Source: Mannheimia haemolytica
GTDB lineage: Bacteria; Pseudomonadota; Gammaproteobacteria; Enterobacterales; Pasteurellaceae
NCBI GenBank assembly: GCA_900638155.1
Contig: LR134495.1
Span: 1,054,001 to 1,118,000, forward strand
Direction: 5' to 3'
DNA: 64,000 bases
Shown here: in pieces, positions 17,591 through 28,489 of the stretch
How the letters are laid out: every line of letters begins with the position of its first letter
How positions within the stretch are numbered: position 1 is the stretch's first letter
Position numbers and translations under genes: made by a program
Notes under the pieces: model-generated
What the model saw: only the letters and a program-made list of their open reading frames with translations
Told to the model about the DNA's origin: nothing
Databases searched by the model: none

Positions 17591-18982
17591 ATGGAAAATA
17601 CTCCTCTTATTGAACCGAGTAAAAATACACGCAATAGCTTGATTTTTGTTGCAGATGCTATTTTATTTATTATTTTGTTAAATACCTTGCCTTTTACCCC
17701 TGAAGCCAATAAGGGGTTGGCATTGTTAATTTTCATTGCCGTCTTATGGCTAACAGAAGCATTACACGTTACGGTTACGGCATTATTAATTCCGATTTTG
17801 GCTGTAGCACTGGGGCTGGTTAAATCAAAAGAAGCTCTTGTTGCTTTTGCTGACCCAACGATTTTCTTATTTTTTGGAGGCTTTGCCTTAGCGACAGCAT
17901 TACACATTCAGCAGCTAGATCGTATGATTGCCAATAAAATTATGGCATTAGCTAAAGGTAAATTATCGATTGCAGTTATTTATTTATTTGCGGTAACAGC
18001 GTTTTTGTCAATGTGGATGAGTAATACAGCTACAGCTGCAATGATGTTACCTTTGGCAATGGGGATTTTAAGTAAACTTGATCAGAAACAGAACCACAAT
18101 ACTTATCTTTTCGTGTTATTAGGAATTGCTTATAGTGCCAGTATTGGTGGAATGGGTACTTTAGTGGGAAGCCCACCAAATGCGATTGTTGCTTCTCAAT
18201 TGAATCTGACTTTTGCTGATTGGTTAAAATATGGTTTGCCAATTATGCTAATTTTATTCCCGTTAATGATTGCAACACTATATATCGTATTTAAACCAAA
18301 TTTTTCAGTTAGTTTTGATCGATCATTTGAGAAAATTGAATTAAATCGTTCTCGTATTATCACCTTGGCTATTTTCGTCTTTATTGCGCTTGGTTGGATT
18401 TTTGGTGATAAAATTAACCCTATTATTTCTGCATTTCTGGGAATTAATGGCAAAATTGCGAGCTTTGACACCATTCTTGCATTGATTGCAGCAGCCCTTA
18501 TTTGCATTACTCGTGTCGCTAATTGGCAACAGATTCAAGAAAACACCGAGTGGGGGGTATTATTCCTATTTGGTGGTGGTTTGACGTTAAGTGCAGTATT
18601 AGGGCAAACTGGTGCAAGTAAAATTATGGCTGATGGAGTAGTTTCACTAATTGAAGGTGGGCATTTTTACCTAATTGGTTTAATAGTTGCGGCATTTATT
18701 ATTTTCTTAACTGAGGTTACTTCTAATACAGCGAGTGCGGCTCTGTTAGTGCCGATTTTCATCTCTATAGCACAAGCATTAAATATGCCACCGGTCGGAT
18801 TAGCCTTAATTATTGGCTTAGGGGCTTCTTGTGCCTTTATGTTGCCAGTTGCCACTCCACCGAATGCGATTGTATTTGGTACAGGGCAAATTAAACAAAG
18901 TGAGATGATTAAAGTCGGTTTCTGGTTAAATATCATCTGTATCTTTGTGATTGCAACTGTTGGGTATCTCTTCTGGTTGTAG
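17591..18982 (+). CDS. DASS-family (SLC13) sodium/anion symporter
   Basis: A 463-residue inner-membrane transporter with about 11-12 hydrophobic segments. Both halves carry the SLC13 Ser-Asn-Thr signature: MWMSNTATAAMMLPLA near residue 140 and LTEVTSNTASAALLVPI near residue 375. These are the sodium- and carboxylate-binding loops, and LVGSPPNAIVASQL and PVATPPNAIVFGTG complete the pattern. Substrates of the family are dicarboxylates, citrate or sulfate; a C4-dicarboxylate is likeliest but not proven. A CRP-like site upstream would suit a carbon-source transporter. Confidence 0.9.
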   Translation: MENTPLIEPSKNTRNSLIFVADAILFIILLNTLPFTPEANKGLALLIFIAVLWLTEALHVTVTALLIPILAVALGLVKSKEALVAFADPTIFLFFGGFALATALHIQQLDRMIANKIMALAKGKLSIAVIYLFAVTAFLSMWMSNTATAAMMLPLAMGILSKLDQKQNHNTYLFVLLGIAYSASIGGMGTLVGSPPNAIVASQLNLTFADWLKYGLPIMLILFPLMIATLYIVFKPNFSVSFDRSFEKIELNRSRIITLAIFVFIALGWIFGDKINPIISAFLGINGKIASFDTILALIAAALICITRVANWQQIQENTEWGVLFLFGGGLTLSAVLGQTGASKIMADGVVSLIEGGHFYLIGLIVAAFIIFLTEVTSNTASAALLVPIFISIAQALNMPPVGLALIIGLGASCAFMLPVATPPNAIVFGTGQIKQSEMIKVGFWLNIICIFVIATVGYLFWL

Positions 18983-18997
18983 TATTAAAACAAACTA

Positions 18998-19026
18998 AAA
19001 TAGCCGAGTATTTACTCGGCTATTTG
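18998..19026. terminator. Terminator between the convergent DASS and MetE-like genes
   Basis: An 11-bp stem AAATAGCCGAG / CTCGGCTATTT, usable in both directions. Confidence 0.85.
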
Positions 19027-19038
19027 CATTATAAGAGA

Positions 19039-20181
19039 TTAATTACCCCAAACTTCTTCCGCAATTTCTTTAATTAAATTTAACTTCGCCCATTGTGCGG
19101 CTTCGGTTAAAATATTGCCTTCTTCGGTGGAGGCAAAGCCGCATTGTGGTGATAAGCATAGCTGATTAATCGGCACAATTTGAGCCGCTTCTTTAATACG
19201 CTCAATGATCACATTTTTATCTTCTAAATCGCCAAATTTAGAGGTAATTAAGCCTAGTACCACTTGTTGATCTTTAATGTGGCGTAGCGGCTCGAAAGTA
19301 CCTGCACGTTCGGTATCGTATTCTAAGAAGAAGCCGTCAACACGGCATTTACCGAATAACACTTCGGCAACCGGTCCATAGCCGCCTTCCGAGAACCAAG
19401 AAGAACGGAAGTTACCACGGCAGATGTGCATTGTAATTGACATATCCGCTGGTTTTGCATCAACAATACGGTTTAATAATGCGACATATTTTTCGGCTAA
19501 ATCGTTTAAATCAAACCCTCTGGCTGCGAATTCTTTACGTTTATCTTCCGCACAGAATTGTCCCCAGCTGGTATCGTCTAATTGCAAGTTGCGTAGCCCC
19601 ATATCGTAGAAGGTGTGCATTGCTTTGATATAAGCATTAGCAATATCATCATACAGTTTTTGTTCGTCTTGATATTGTGGTAACGGTTGGTAATCTTCTG
19701 CACGTACACAGCAGATAATATGTAACATTGTCGGTGCCGGAATAGTGAATTTGGTTGGGTAATCACCGGCGGCTTCTTTTAAAATACGATAAGCGTCCAC
19801 AAAAGGGTGGCTTTCGGAGAAATCAATATTGCCTACGATTTTTACCGTTTGCCCTTTGGGTTTATGACCGGTAAAGTTCACGTTAAAGACTTCGGTTTCT
19901 TGCCAATCCATACCATCAAGTTCAGCTAGGAAATCTAAATGCCACCAAGTCCGACTAAATTCACCGTCAGAGACTGCTTTTACACCGTGTTGTTTTTGTA
20001 GCTCAACTAATTTTTTGACCTCTTGCCGTGTCACTTCACGCAATTCGTCACGGCTGATTTTTTGCTGGTTAAAATCTTCTCTGGCTTTTTTTAACGCATC
20101 AGTACGCAGAAAACTGCCTACAATATCATTACGATACGGGGCTTGGGTGCGGATTGTTGCTTCCGGAAATAATTGGCTCAT
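19039..20181 (-). CDS. MetE-like cobalamin-independent methyltransferase (C-terminal-domain type)
   Basis: 380 residues, equal to only the catalytic C-terminal barrel of cobalamin-independent methionine synthase (MetE is ~750). It resembles the YxjG/YxjH group. Zinc-site elements are visible: MHICRGNFRSSW (His and Cys), FFLEYDTERAG (Glu) and LCLSPQCGFAS (Cys). The N-terminal PYRNDIVGSFLRT is typical of the group. The methyl donor is unclear, since stand-alone C-terminal proteins may not use methyltetrahydrofolate polyglutamate. It is monocistronic. Confidence 0.88.
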   Translation of the reverse strand: MSQLFPEATIRTQAPYRNDIVGSFLRTDALKKAREDFNQQKISRDELREVTRQEVKKLVELQKQHGVKAVSDGEFSRTWWHLDFLAELDGMDWQETEVFNVNFTGHKPKGQTVKIVGNIDFSESHPFVDAYRILKEAAGDYPTKFTIPAPTMLHIICCVRAEDYQPLPQYQDEQKLYDDIANAYIKAMHTFYDMGLRNLQLDDTSWGQFCAEDKRKEFAARGFDLNDLAEKYVALLNRIVDAKPADMSITMHICRGNFRSSWFSEGGYGPVAEVLFGKCRVDGFFLEYDTERAGTFEPLRHIKDQQVVLGLITSKFGDLEDKNVIIERIKEAAQIVPINQLCLSPQCGFASTEEGNILTEAAQWAKLNLIKEIAEEVWGN

Positions 20182-20246
20182 AAATCACTCCTTGTAATTG
20201 TATTGGTTATAAACGCCGTTAATGATAGCAAAAAGAGTAATAAAAA

Positions 20247-20281
20247 GCCCTTCATTAGCTTATGAAAATTAATGAAGGGCA
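20247..20281 (-). terminator. clpB transcription terminator
   Basis: The stem GCCCTTCATTA / TAATGAAGGGC is followed by TTTTTATTA on the minus strand. It lies downstream of clpB and upstream of the MetE-like gene, whose own start is at 20181. Confidence 0.75.
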
Positions 20282-20300
20282 ATATGAAAATTTTTACTGT

Positions 20301-20358
20301 ACAAGCGGTCATTTTCGAGCAATTTTTTGCAAATTTTTACGATAAATCCACCGCTTGT
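20301..20358. repeat. Inverted USS pair downstream of clpB
   Basis: ACAAGCGGTC (20301-20310) and ACCGCTTGT (20350-20358) flank a 40-nt AT-rich loop. This can form a hairpin between the clpB stop and the stronger terminator at 20247. Confidence 0.75.
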
Positions 20359-20394
20359 AAGGTACGAGTGAGGACCCTCGCACCATCGGAGACA

Positions 20395-22962
20395 TTATTG
20401 TGTTGCAACAATTTGCCCGTTTTGGTAATCCACCGTCACTGCTTTATTCGGCAATAATTTACCGCTTAAGATCCGTTGAGCAAGTGGATTTTCAAGCTCT
20501 TGCTGAATCGCACGTTTCAGCGGTCTTGCACCAAACAGCGGATCGAAACCGGCGTTGCCGATATGATCTAATGCTGCATCGGTTACTGTCACCTCATAGC
20601 CTCGTTCTGCTAAGCGTTGAATTAAGCGTTGTAGCTGAATCTTCGCAATCGAACGGATATGCTCTTGACCAAGTGAGTGGAACATCACCGTTTCATCAAT
20701 ACGGTTGATAAATTCAGGGCGGAAGTGCTGCCCAACGATTTCCATCACCATTTCTTTAACCACATCATAGCCCTTATGAGCATTTTCTTGAATTAAATGC
20801 GAGCCTAAATTTGAGGTCATAATCACTACCGTATTGCGGAAATCGACCGTTCTGCCTTGCCCGTCGGTTAAACGCCCGTCATCAAGCACTTGCAGTAGAA
20901 TGTTGAACACATCAGGGTGAGCTTTTTCTACCTCATCAAGTAACACCACCGAATATGGACGGCGGCGAACCGCTTCGGTTAAGTAGCCGCCTTCTTCGTA
21001 GCCGACATAGCCCGGAGGTGCGCCCACTAAACGGGATACGCTGTGTTTTTCCATAAATTCAGACATATCAATCCGCACCATGGCATCAGGATCGTCAAAC
21101 AAGAAATTGGCTAAGGTTTTGCTTAATTCGGTTTTACCCACACCGGTCGGGCCTAAGAACAGGAATGAACCAATCGGTTTATTAGGGTCGGAAAGCCCTG
21201 CACGGCTACGGCGAATCGCATTTGCCACTGCATCAACGGCTTCGTTTTGCCCGATAACCCGAGTGTGTAGCACCTCTTCCATACGCAACAGTTTTTCTTT
21301 CTCACCCTCCATCATTTTAGAAACAGGAATGCCGGTTGCTTTGGAAAGCACTTCAGCAATTTCCTCTTCAGTGACTTTAGTACGGAGGAGCTGAGCATCT
21401 GCATTTTTTTCGCCATTTTCGACCGCTTGTAACCGTTTTTCCAAGTTTGGAATCACGCCATATTGCAATTCAGACATCTTCTCGAAATCGTTTTCACGGC
21501 GAGCCTGATCCATCGCAATGCGAGCATTTTCCAACTCCGATTTAATATGTTGTGTGCCAAGTAAGGCGGATTTTTCCGCTTTCCAGATTTCTTCCAGCTC
21601 GGAATATTCACGCTCTTTCGCTGCCATTTCTTCGTCTAATTTGGCTAAACGCTGACGGCTCGCTTCATCTTCCTCTTTTTGTAACGCTTGGCGTTCCAAT
21701 TTGAGTTGAATAATACGGCGTTCCAGTTTATCTAGTGGCTCAGGTTTAGAATCGATCTCCATACGCAGGCTTGAAGCGGCTTCATCAATCAAGTCAATCG
21801 CTTTATCCGGCAATTGACGGTCAGACACATAACGGTGCGAAAGCGTTGCCGCCGCCACGATGGCAGGGTCTGTAATTTGAACGTGATGATGGATTTCATA
21901 ACGCTCTTTCAAACCACGTAAAATCGCAATCGTATCTTCAACCGTTGGTTCGTCCACCAATACTTTTTGGAAACGGCGTTCAAGGGCTGCATCTTTTTCA
22001 ATGTATTGGCGATATTCATCAAGGGTTGTAGCCCCCACACAGTGCAATTCACCACGGGCAAGGCTTGGTTTTAATAAGTTGCCGGCGTCCATTGCTCCGT
22101 CTGTTTTGCCTGCTCCAACCATCGTGTGAATTTCATCAATAAAGAGGATAACTTGCCCTTCTTCTTTCGCCAGTTCGTTTAAAACCGCTTTTAAACGCTC
22201 TTCAAATTCACCGCGATATTTCGCACCGGCAATTAATGCTCCCATATCCAGCGAAAGTACACGCTTATTTTTCAAGCCTTCCGGCACTTCGCCGTTTACA
22301 ATACGCTGTGCCAAGCCTTCTACAATCGCCGTTTTCCCCACACCCGGTTCACCAATTAACACAGGGTTGTTTTTGGTACGGCGTTGTAAGACTTGCACCG
22401 CACGGCGAATTTCTTCATCACGCCCGATGACCGGATCGAGTTTGCCGGCTCTGGCTCTTTCGGTTAAATCAATCGTATATTTTTTGAGTGCTTGGCGGGT
22501 ATCTTCCGCATTTTGATTATTCACTGTGTCTCCTCCTCGAATTTGGCTGATGGCTTGTGTTAGTTTTTCCTTGTTTAAGCCAAATTGTTTAAATAATTTC
22601 CCCAAGTCGCCATTGTCATCAAGTGCAGCTAGAACAAAGAGTTCTGATGAAATAAAGCTGTCGCCGAATTGTTGTGCTAGCTTGTCTGATTGATTTAACA
22701 GTCTGACTAACTGTTGTGAAACTTGGGTGTTACCGCCTTGAACTTTCGGCAAGCGGTCTAAAATTTGTTGTAATTCACGAATTAAAGTCGGTACATCAAC
22801 ATTTAATGTAGTAAACAAAGAGGCAATCGAGCCACCTTCTTGTTTTAACAACGCATAGAGCAAATGTGCCGGTTCAATGTACGGATTATCTTTTCCTACT
22901 GCAAGCGACTGTGATTCTGCCAAGGCTTCTTGCAGTTTTGTGGTCATTTTTTCAAAATTCAT
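20395..22962 (-). CDS. clpB: ATP-dependent disaggregase ClpB
   Basis: An 855-residue hexameric AAA+ chaperone that extracts proteins from aggregates together with DnaK. It has a Clp-N domain (two repeats, residues 1-145), NBD1 with Walker A GEPGVGKT near residue 205, and the coiled-coil M-domain (about 410-520, Glu/Lys/Arg-rich). NBD2 carries Walker A GPTGVGKT near residue 605 and the conserved pore loop [13 protein letters not shown]. The length is the normal 857. The start is ATG at 22962 with GGAGAAAG. A sigma-32 promoter lies 63-92 bp upstream. Confidence 0.97.
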   Translation of the reverse strand: MNFEKMTTKLQEALAESQSLAVGKDNPYIEPAHLLYALLKQEGGSIASLFTTLNVDVPTLIRELQQILDRLPKVQGGNTQVSQQLVRLLNQSDKLAQQFGDSFISSELFVLAALDDNGDLGKLFKQFGLNKEKLTQAISQIRGGDTVNNQNAEDTRQALKKYTIDLTERARAGKLDPVIGRDEEIRRAVQVLQRRTKNNPVLIGEPGVGKTAIVEGLAQRIVNGEVPEGLKNKRVLSLDMGALIAGAKYRGEFEERLKAVLNELAKEEGQVILFIDEIHTMVGAGKTDGAMDAGNLLKPSLARGELHCVGATTLDEYRQYIEKDAALERRFQKVLVDEPTVEDTIAILRGLKERYEIHHHVQITDPAIVAAATLSHRYVSDRQLPDKAIDLIDEAASSLRMEIDSKPEPLDKLERRIIQLKLERQALQKEEDEASRQRLAKLDEEMAAKEREYSELEEIWKAEKSALLGTQHIKSELENARIAMDQARRENDFEKMSELQYGVIPNLEKRLQAVENGEKNADAQLLRTKVTEEEIAEVLSKATGIPVSKMMEGEKEKLLRMEEVLHTRVIGQNEAVDAVANAIRRSRAGLSDPNKPIGSFLFLGPTGVGKTELSKTLANFLFDDPDAMVRIDMSEFMEKHSVSRLVGAPPGYVGYEEGGYLTEAVRRRPYSVVLLDEVEKAHPDVFNILLQVLDDGRLTDGQGRTVDFRNTVVIMTSNLGSHLIQENAHKGYDVVKEMVMEIVGQHFRPEFINRIDETVMFHSLGQEHIRSIAKIQLQRLIQRLAERGYEVTVTDAALDHIGNAGFDPLFGARPLKRAIQQELENPLAQRILSGKLLPNKAVTVDYQNGQIVATQ

Positions 22963-23024
22963 TTCTTTCTCCTTACAATGAGTTTAGAAAGTGTAAATTT
23001 TTATTTACATCTCTTGTTGAAACA

Positions 23025-23054
23025 CTAAATGGAGCTTGGTAAACAATTTTCAAG
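23025..23054 (-). promoter_or_regulatory. Sigma-32 heat-shock promoter of clpB
   Basis: On the minus strand, -35 CTTGAAA (23048-23054), a 13-bp spacer, and -10 CTCCATTT (23027-23034) against the consensus CTTGAAA / CCCCATNT. Confidence 0.8.
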
Positions 23055-23060
23055 TAAAAA

Positions 23061-23076
23061 TGTGAAAAAGATCACA
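23061..23076 (+). promoter_or_regulatory. CRP-binding site upstream of ompW
   Basis: A perfect TGTGA-AAAAGA-TCACA. It lies between the clpB sigma-32 promoter and the FNR site. It is 60 bp upstream of the FNR site, centre to centre, and may also affect clpB. Confidence 0.75.
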
Positions 23077-23121
23077 AAAATAAATAAAATAACTCTTGTT
23101 GGGTATCTTTGTGTTAAAAGT

Positions 23122-23135
23122 TTGATAAATATCAA
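23122..23135 (+). promoter_or_regulatory. FNR (HlyX) binding site of ompW
   Basis: TTGAT-AAAT-ATCAA is an exact FNR consensus. If TACACT at 23158-23163 is the -10, the start would be near 23170 and the site is centred at about -41.5, the class II activator position. Confidence 0.8.
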
Positions 23136-23216
23136 TTCATTTCTATTTCATTTCATTTACACTTCGCTAAAGTTTACCTCATTATAGGTATTCTAATTAT
23201 TTTTGAGGATATGAAA

Positions 23217-23888
23217 ATGAAAAAATCAACTTTAGCAATTATTTTAGGTGGGGCATTATTAACTGGAACTGCGGTGGCACATCAAGCAGGTGATGTGATA
23301 TTCCGTGCCGGTGCGGTACATGTTAAGGCAAATTCAAGTTCAGATGCAAAATCAAAAGCAGCGACAGGTATTGATGTAGATTTAGAAGTGAAAAACAATA
23401 CTCAGTTAGGCTTAACTGCAACTTATATGTTAGCCGATAATGTGGGTATTGAGTTATTAGGTGCAACCCCTTTCTCTCATAAAATTAATGCCAAAGCCAA
23501 AGTTTTAGAATCAGGTGCAGAAGTAGATTTGGATAGAGTTGTTATCTTAAAACAATTACCGCCGAGCCTTTATGCCCAATACTATTTCTTTGAGCCAACT
23601 GCAAAAGTAAAACCTTATGTAGGTGCAGGTTTAAATTACACTCGCTTCTACCACGCTAAATCAGTTAGCCCTGCTGTTACTGACTTAAGTGTAAAAAAAC
23701 ATTCTTTCGGACCGGTAGCAAACCTGGGTGTTGATGTAAAATTAACCGATAACATCTACTTCAACGCGGCAGCTTGGTACACACGCATTAAAACAACCGC
23801 AAAATTTAAAGCAGCAGGTGCAGATCACGAAGTAAAAGTAAAACTTGATCCGGTTGTCTTATTTGCCGGTTTCGGGGTGAAGTTCTAA
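23217..23888 (+). CDS. ompW: OmpW-family outer membrane protein
   Basis: About 223 residues. A classical signal peptide (MKKSTLAIILGGALLTGTAVA) precedes HQAGDVIFRAGAVHV, the usual start of mature OmpW. OmpW forms an eight-stranded outer-membrane barrel with a hydrophobic channel. The C-terminus VVLFAGFGVKF ends in Phe, as required for barrel assembly. I prefer ATG 23217 over 23211 because GAGG at 23205-23208 has proper spacing only to the second. The CRP and FNR sites predict higher expression without oxygen, as known for OmpW in related bacteria. Confidence 0.92.
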   Translation: MKKSTLAIILGGALLTGTAVAHQAGDVIFRAGAVHVKANSSSDAKSKAATGIDVDLEVKNNTQLGLTATYMLADNVGIELLGATPFSHKINAKAKVLESGAEVDLDRVVILKQLPPSLYAQYYFFEPTAKVKPYVGAGLNYTRFYHAKSVSPAVTDLSVKKHSFGPVANLGVDVKLTDNIYFNAAAWYTRIKTTAKFKAAGADHEVKVKLDPVVLFAGFGVKF

Positions 23889-23908
23889 TTATTTGTTGGG
23901 AACGAGTT

Positions 23909-23937
23909 GGGCTAATCTTAGTGATTAGCCCTTTTTT
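23909..23937 (+). terminator. ompW terminator
   Basis: The stem GGGCTAATC / GATTAGCCC with loop TTAGT, followed by six T's. Confidence 0.9.
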
Positions 23938-24028
23938 GTTAAAGTTGTTTGAATATAGCCCTTTCCACTTTTAATTAAATAATTGAAGAGATAATAAAAT
24001 CTCACTATGCAAATATTTATTGGTGTAA

Positions 24029-24057
24029 TTGGTAAATCTTGCTTGAAATTTTATAGA
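24029..24057 (+). promoter_or_regulatory. Candidate promoter of the trxA leader
   Basis: TTGGTA (24029-24034), a 17-bp spacer and TATAGA (24052-24057) predict a start near 24064. That is upstream of the leader terminator at 24085. Confidence 0.4.
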
Positions 24058-24084
24058 TTAATCTCTATCTTATACACAACTGTT

Positions 24085-24118
24085 CGCCTTAACTTGCCAG
24101 TTAGGGCGTTTCTTTTTT
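24085..24118 (+). terminator. Terminator-like hairpin inside the trxA leader
   Basis: A 10-bp stem CGCCTTAACT / AGTTAGGGCG (one G-U) with a TGCC loop, followed by TTTCTTTTTTT. It ends 25 nt before trxA and is separate from the ompW terminator 150 bp upstream. Confidence 0.75.
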
Positions 24119-24143
24119 TAATTTAATATTTAAGGATAAACTT

Positions 24144-24473
24144 ATGAGCAATGTCATTCATACAACAGATGCTACATTTGAACAAGATGTTTTAAAATCA
24201 GATGTACCGGTATTATTAGACTTCTGGGCGCCTTGGTGTGGTCCTTGCCGTATGATCGGCCCCGTACTTGACGATTTATCTGTTGATGTACAATTTGATG
24301 GTAAAGTAAAAATTGTCAAAATGAACGTAGATGAAAATCCATCTGTACCAGCACAATTTGGCGTACGCAGCATTCCATTTTTACTATTATTCAAAAATGG
24401 TGAAGTGATTGCCCAGCAAGTTGGTGCAATTCCGCACGCACAAATGGCTGAATTTATCAAACAAGCATTATAA
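24144..24473 (+). CDS. trxA: Thioredoxin 1
   Basis: A 109-residue cytosolic disulfide reductase with the active site [11 protein letters not shown] (WCGPC near residues 31-35) and the cis-proline loop [13 protein letters not shown]. It reduces ribonucleotide reductase, methionine sulfoxide reductase and many others using thioredoxin reductase. It is a single-gene unit with a terminator on each side. The upstream one lies in the leader, so transcription of trxA must start after it or read through it. Confidence 0.97.
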   Translation: MSNVIHTTDATFEQDVLKSDVPVLLDFWAPWCGPCRMIGPVLDDLSVDVQFDGKVKIVKMNVDENPSVPAQFGVRSIPFLLLFKNGEVIAQQVGAIPHAQMAEFIKQAL

Positions 24474-24488
24474 TTTTAAGAGCAATAC

Positions 24489-24517
24489 TAGGGCGAATTT
24501 ATCGCCCTATTTTTTTG
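24489..24517 (+). terminator. trxA terminator
   Basis: The stem TAGGGCGA / TCGCCCTA with a 5-nt loop and seven T's. Confidence 0.9.
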
Positions 24518-24643
24518 CAAATAAATAGTGAAAAAAGACCGCTTGTTTCAGATAAACCTAGTCAAAAGCTTACTAAATAGGTACAATCACTAACTTGCAT
24601 TCTAAGCTTTAAAGTGCGATTCGATTTTATTTTGGAGATATTT

Positions 24644-25867
24644 ATGTCGTGGAATGAATCAGGCAATCAGCAAGATCCTTGGGGTAAACCGGGGCAGAAA
24701 AAAGCTGAGCCAAAGCCTGAGCAACAAGAACAGGGTTCACAACAAGAGCCGGCCAATAATCAACAGAATGAACAACAGCCCCCTGATTTAGAAGAAGTAT
24801 TTAGCAGTTTATTAAAAAAAATGGGTGGTGGAAAAGGGTCTAATAATAGTTCAAATCAACCTACTGCAAGTTTCGGTAAATTCCTACCTGTTGTTTTAGG
24901 TCTTGCTGCAATCGTTTGGGCTGGTTCCGGTTTTTATACTGTACAAGAGGCTGAGCGTGGAGTAGTTACTCGTTTAGGGAAACTCGATAGTATCGTAATG
25001 CCTGGGTTGAACTGGAAGCCGACTTTTATTGATTCTGTCACCAGAGTAAATGTGGAACGTGTGTCAGAGCTTAATACAAGCGGTTCAATGCTGACACAAG
25101 ATGAAAATATGGTGCAGGTGGAAATGACGGTTCAATATCGTGTGGAAGATCCGGCTAAATATTTGTTTAGTGTAAGCAATCCTGATGACAGCTTAAAACA
25201 AGCTACAGATAGTGCATTGCGTTATGTGATTGGTCATATGACGATGGACGAAATTTTAACCACAGGGCGTGCAACCGTGCGTGAAAGAACGTGGTCGACA
25301 TTGCGTGATATTATCAAAACCTATGATATGGGTTTATTGGTAACAGACGTAAACTTCCAATATGCACGACCGCCTGAAGAGGTGAAAGCTGCCTTTGATG
25401 ATGCGATCAAAGCACAAGAAGATGAGCAACGCTTAATTCGTGAAGCAGAAGCTTATGCAAGAGGTGAAGAGCCGATTGCGCGTGGTCAGGCACAGCGTAC
25501 AATTGAACAGGCTCAAGCCTATAAAGAAGCCGTTGTGTTGAATGCAAAAGGGGAAGTTGAACGTTTGAGTCAATTATTACCTGAATATAAAGCCTCTCCA
25601 GAGTTGACTCGTGAGCGTTTATATATCCAGACAATGGAAAAAGTGATGAAAAACACGCCTAAAGTGGTGATGGATTCAAACGGTAATAATTTGAATGTAT
25701 TGCCTTTCGATAAGCTAATGAATTCTTCATCGGCAGTAAAAGCGGAGCAGCCTGCAGCGGCACAAGTAGTTACGCCACAAATTGTTCAGCCACAATTACA
25801 GCCAAGAACACAAATTCAGCCACAACAAGCAGAACAACAAGAACCAACTCGTAAGGGGAGATTTTAA
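24644..25867 (+). CDS. hflK: FtsH protease modulator HflK
   Basis: 407 residues. A proline/glutamine-rich cytoplasmic head (WNESGNQQDPWGK) is followed by one membrane helix (about residues 85-105) and a periplasmic SPFH/band 7 domain (VQEAERGVVTRLGKLDSIV). The tail is Gln-rich (QPQLQPRTQIQPQQ). HflK and HflC form a cage around FtsH and modulate its membrane-protein proteolysis. The start is ATG 24644 with GGAG; an upstream in-frame codon at 24614 has no ribosome-binding site. hflC follows after 2 nt. Confidence 0.95.
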   Translation: MSWNESGNQQDPWGKPGQKKAEPKPEQQEQGSQQEPANNQQNEQQPPDLEEVFSSLLKKMGGGKGSNNSSNQPTASFGKFLPVVLGLAAIVWAGSGFYTVQEAERGVVTRLGKLDSIVMPGLNWKPTFIDSVTRVNVERVSELNTSGSMLTQDENMVQVEMTVQYRVEDPAKYLFSVSNPDDSLKQATDSALRYVIGHMTMDEILTTGRATVRERTWSTLRDIIKTYDMGLLVTDVNFQYARPPEEVKAAFDDAIKAQEDEQRLIREAEAYARGEEPIARGQAQRTIEQAQAYKEAVVLNAKGEVERLSQLLPEYKASPELTRERLYIQTMEKVMKNTPKVVMDSNGNNLNVLPFDKLMNSSSAVKAEQPAAAQVVTPQIVQPQLQPRTQIQPQQAEQQEPTRKGRF

Positions 25868-25869
25868 TC

Positions 25870-26757
25870 ATGCGTAGATTATTAGTACCTATACTTGCCG
25901 TAGTTGCTTTTGTTGTGTTACAAGCAATCACCATTGTAAATGAAGGCGAACGTGGCATTATGTTACGTTTTAACAAAGTTCATCGTGATAGCGATCAAAA
26001 AGTGGTGGTATATGAACCGGGGATTCACTTTAAAGTACCATTTATCGACAGCTTAAAGGTATTGGATGCTCGTATTCAAACTTTGGACGGACAAGAAGAT
26101 CGTTTTGTAACAGTCGAGAAAAAAGATTTATTAGTGGACTCCTATGTAAAATGGCGAATCAGTGATTTTGGCCAATTTTATACCTCTACTGGTGGTGATT
26201 ACCAAAAAGCGGCGGATTTATTACGCCGTAAGGTAGGGGATCGTCTGCGTTCCGAGATTGGTTCTCGAACCATTAAAGATATTGTATCCGGTTCTCGTGG
26301 TGAGTTAATGGCAGGAGCCCAAAAAGCGCTGAATGCCGGTGAAGATGGAGCAGAGCGTTTAGGAATTGAAGTGGTTGATGTGCGAGTGAAGCAAATCAAC
26401 TTACCAAATGAAGTTTCTTCTTCAATTTACCAACGTATGCGTGCCGAGCGTGATGCGGTTGCTCGTGAACACCGCTCACAAGGTAATGAGAAAGCAGAGG
26501 TAATTCGTGCCGAAGTGGATAAAAAAGTGGTGCTGATTTTGGCAAATGCGAACAAAACTGCCCAAGCCTTGCGAGGTGAAGGTGACGCTCAAGCTACAAA
26601 ACTCTATTCAGAGAAATTTGGTAACGAGCCGGAATTTTACAGTTTTATTCGTAGTTTAAAAGCCTATGAAGATAGCTTTGCCGAAGGTCAAAATAATATG
26701 ATGTTATTAAAGCCAAACAGCGAATTCTTACGCTTTATGCAAGCACCGACAAAATAA
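25870..26757 (+). CDS. hflC: FtsH protease modulator HflC
   Basis: A 295-residue band 7 protein. A short N-terminal membrane anchor (MRRLLVPILAVVAFVVLQAI) is followed by the SPFH domain (VNEGERGIMLRFNKV) and a long helical region with the family motif RSQGNEKAEVIRAEVDKK. It is the partner of HflK in the periplasmic HflKC cage and is encoded 2 nt after it, so the two are translated together. A terminator follows the gene. The E. coli neighbours hfq-hflX are not upstream, while purA follows downstream, as it nearly does in enteric genomes. Confidence 0.96.
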   Translation: MRRLLVPILAVVAFVVLQAITIVNEGERGIMLRFNKVHRDSDQKVVVYEPGIHFKVPFIDSLKVLDARIQTLDGQEDRFVTVEKKDLLVDSYVKWRISDFGQFYTSTGGDYQKAADLLRRKVGDRLRSEIGSRTIKDIVSGSRGELMAGAQKALNAGEDGAERLGIEVVDVRVKQINLPNEVSSSIYQRMRAERDAVAREHRSQGNEKAEVIRAEVDKKVVLILANANKTAQALRGEGDAQATKLYSEKFGNEPEFYSFIRSLKAYEDSFAEGQNNMMLLKPNSEFLRFMQAPTK

Positions 26758-26767
26758 TTGTATCTAT

Positions 26768-26794
26768 AAAACCCGATCTTGTATCGGGTTTTTA
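26768..26794 (+). terminator. hflKC terminator
   Basis: The stem AAACCCGAT / ATCGGGTTT with a 6-nt loop and T-run. Confidence 0.88.
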
Positions 26795-26818
26795 ATTTTC
26801 ATCCCTATTCTGATCATA

Positions 26819-26864
26819 ACAAGCGGTAAATTTTGGCTGATTTTTTGCAAAAAATTTGAAAAAA

Positions 26865-26875
<11 letters not shown>
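26819..26875. repeat. Inverted USS pair upstream of purA
   Basis: ACAAGCGGT (26819-26827) and GACCGCTTG (26867-26875). The downstream half supplies the purA -35 element. Confidence 0.8.
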
Positions 26876-28229
<1,354 letters not shown>

Positions 28230-28242
28230 TAAAAGATAAAAT

Positions 28243-28279
28243 AAAGCCATTTAGTGAGATAGAGCTAGATGGCTTTTTT
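28243..28279 (+). terminator. purA terminator
   Basis: A 12-bp stem AAAGCCATTTAG / CTAGATGGCTTT (one G-U), 10-nt loop, T-run. Confidence 0.82.
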
Positions 28280-28388
28280 GTTTGAACCAGTAAACTTTAC
28301 TTTGGCACAATTTTGTCACAATACAGAAAATAGTTCTTTAGCATGAGTTTTTAAGGCTGTGTAAGTATTTGAATTCAAAAGAATTTAA

Positions 28389-28465
<77 letters not shown>

Positions 28466-28489
28466 AGATGAAGATAATATAAAAAGAAG

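Noticed and set aside
23211..23216. ompW start at ATG 23211
   Set aside because: The ribosome-binding GAGG is only two bases away; ATG 23217 is better spaced and gives the usual OmpW signal peptide.
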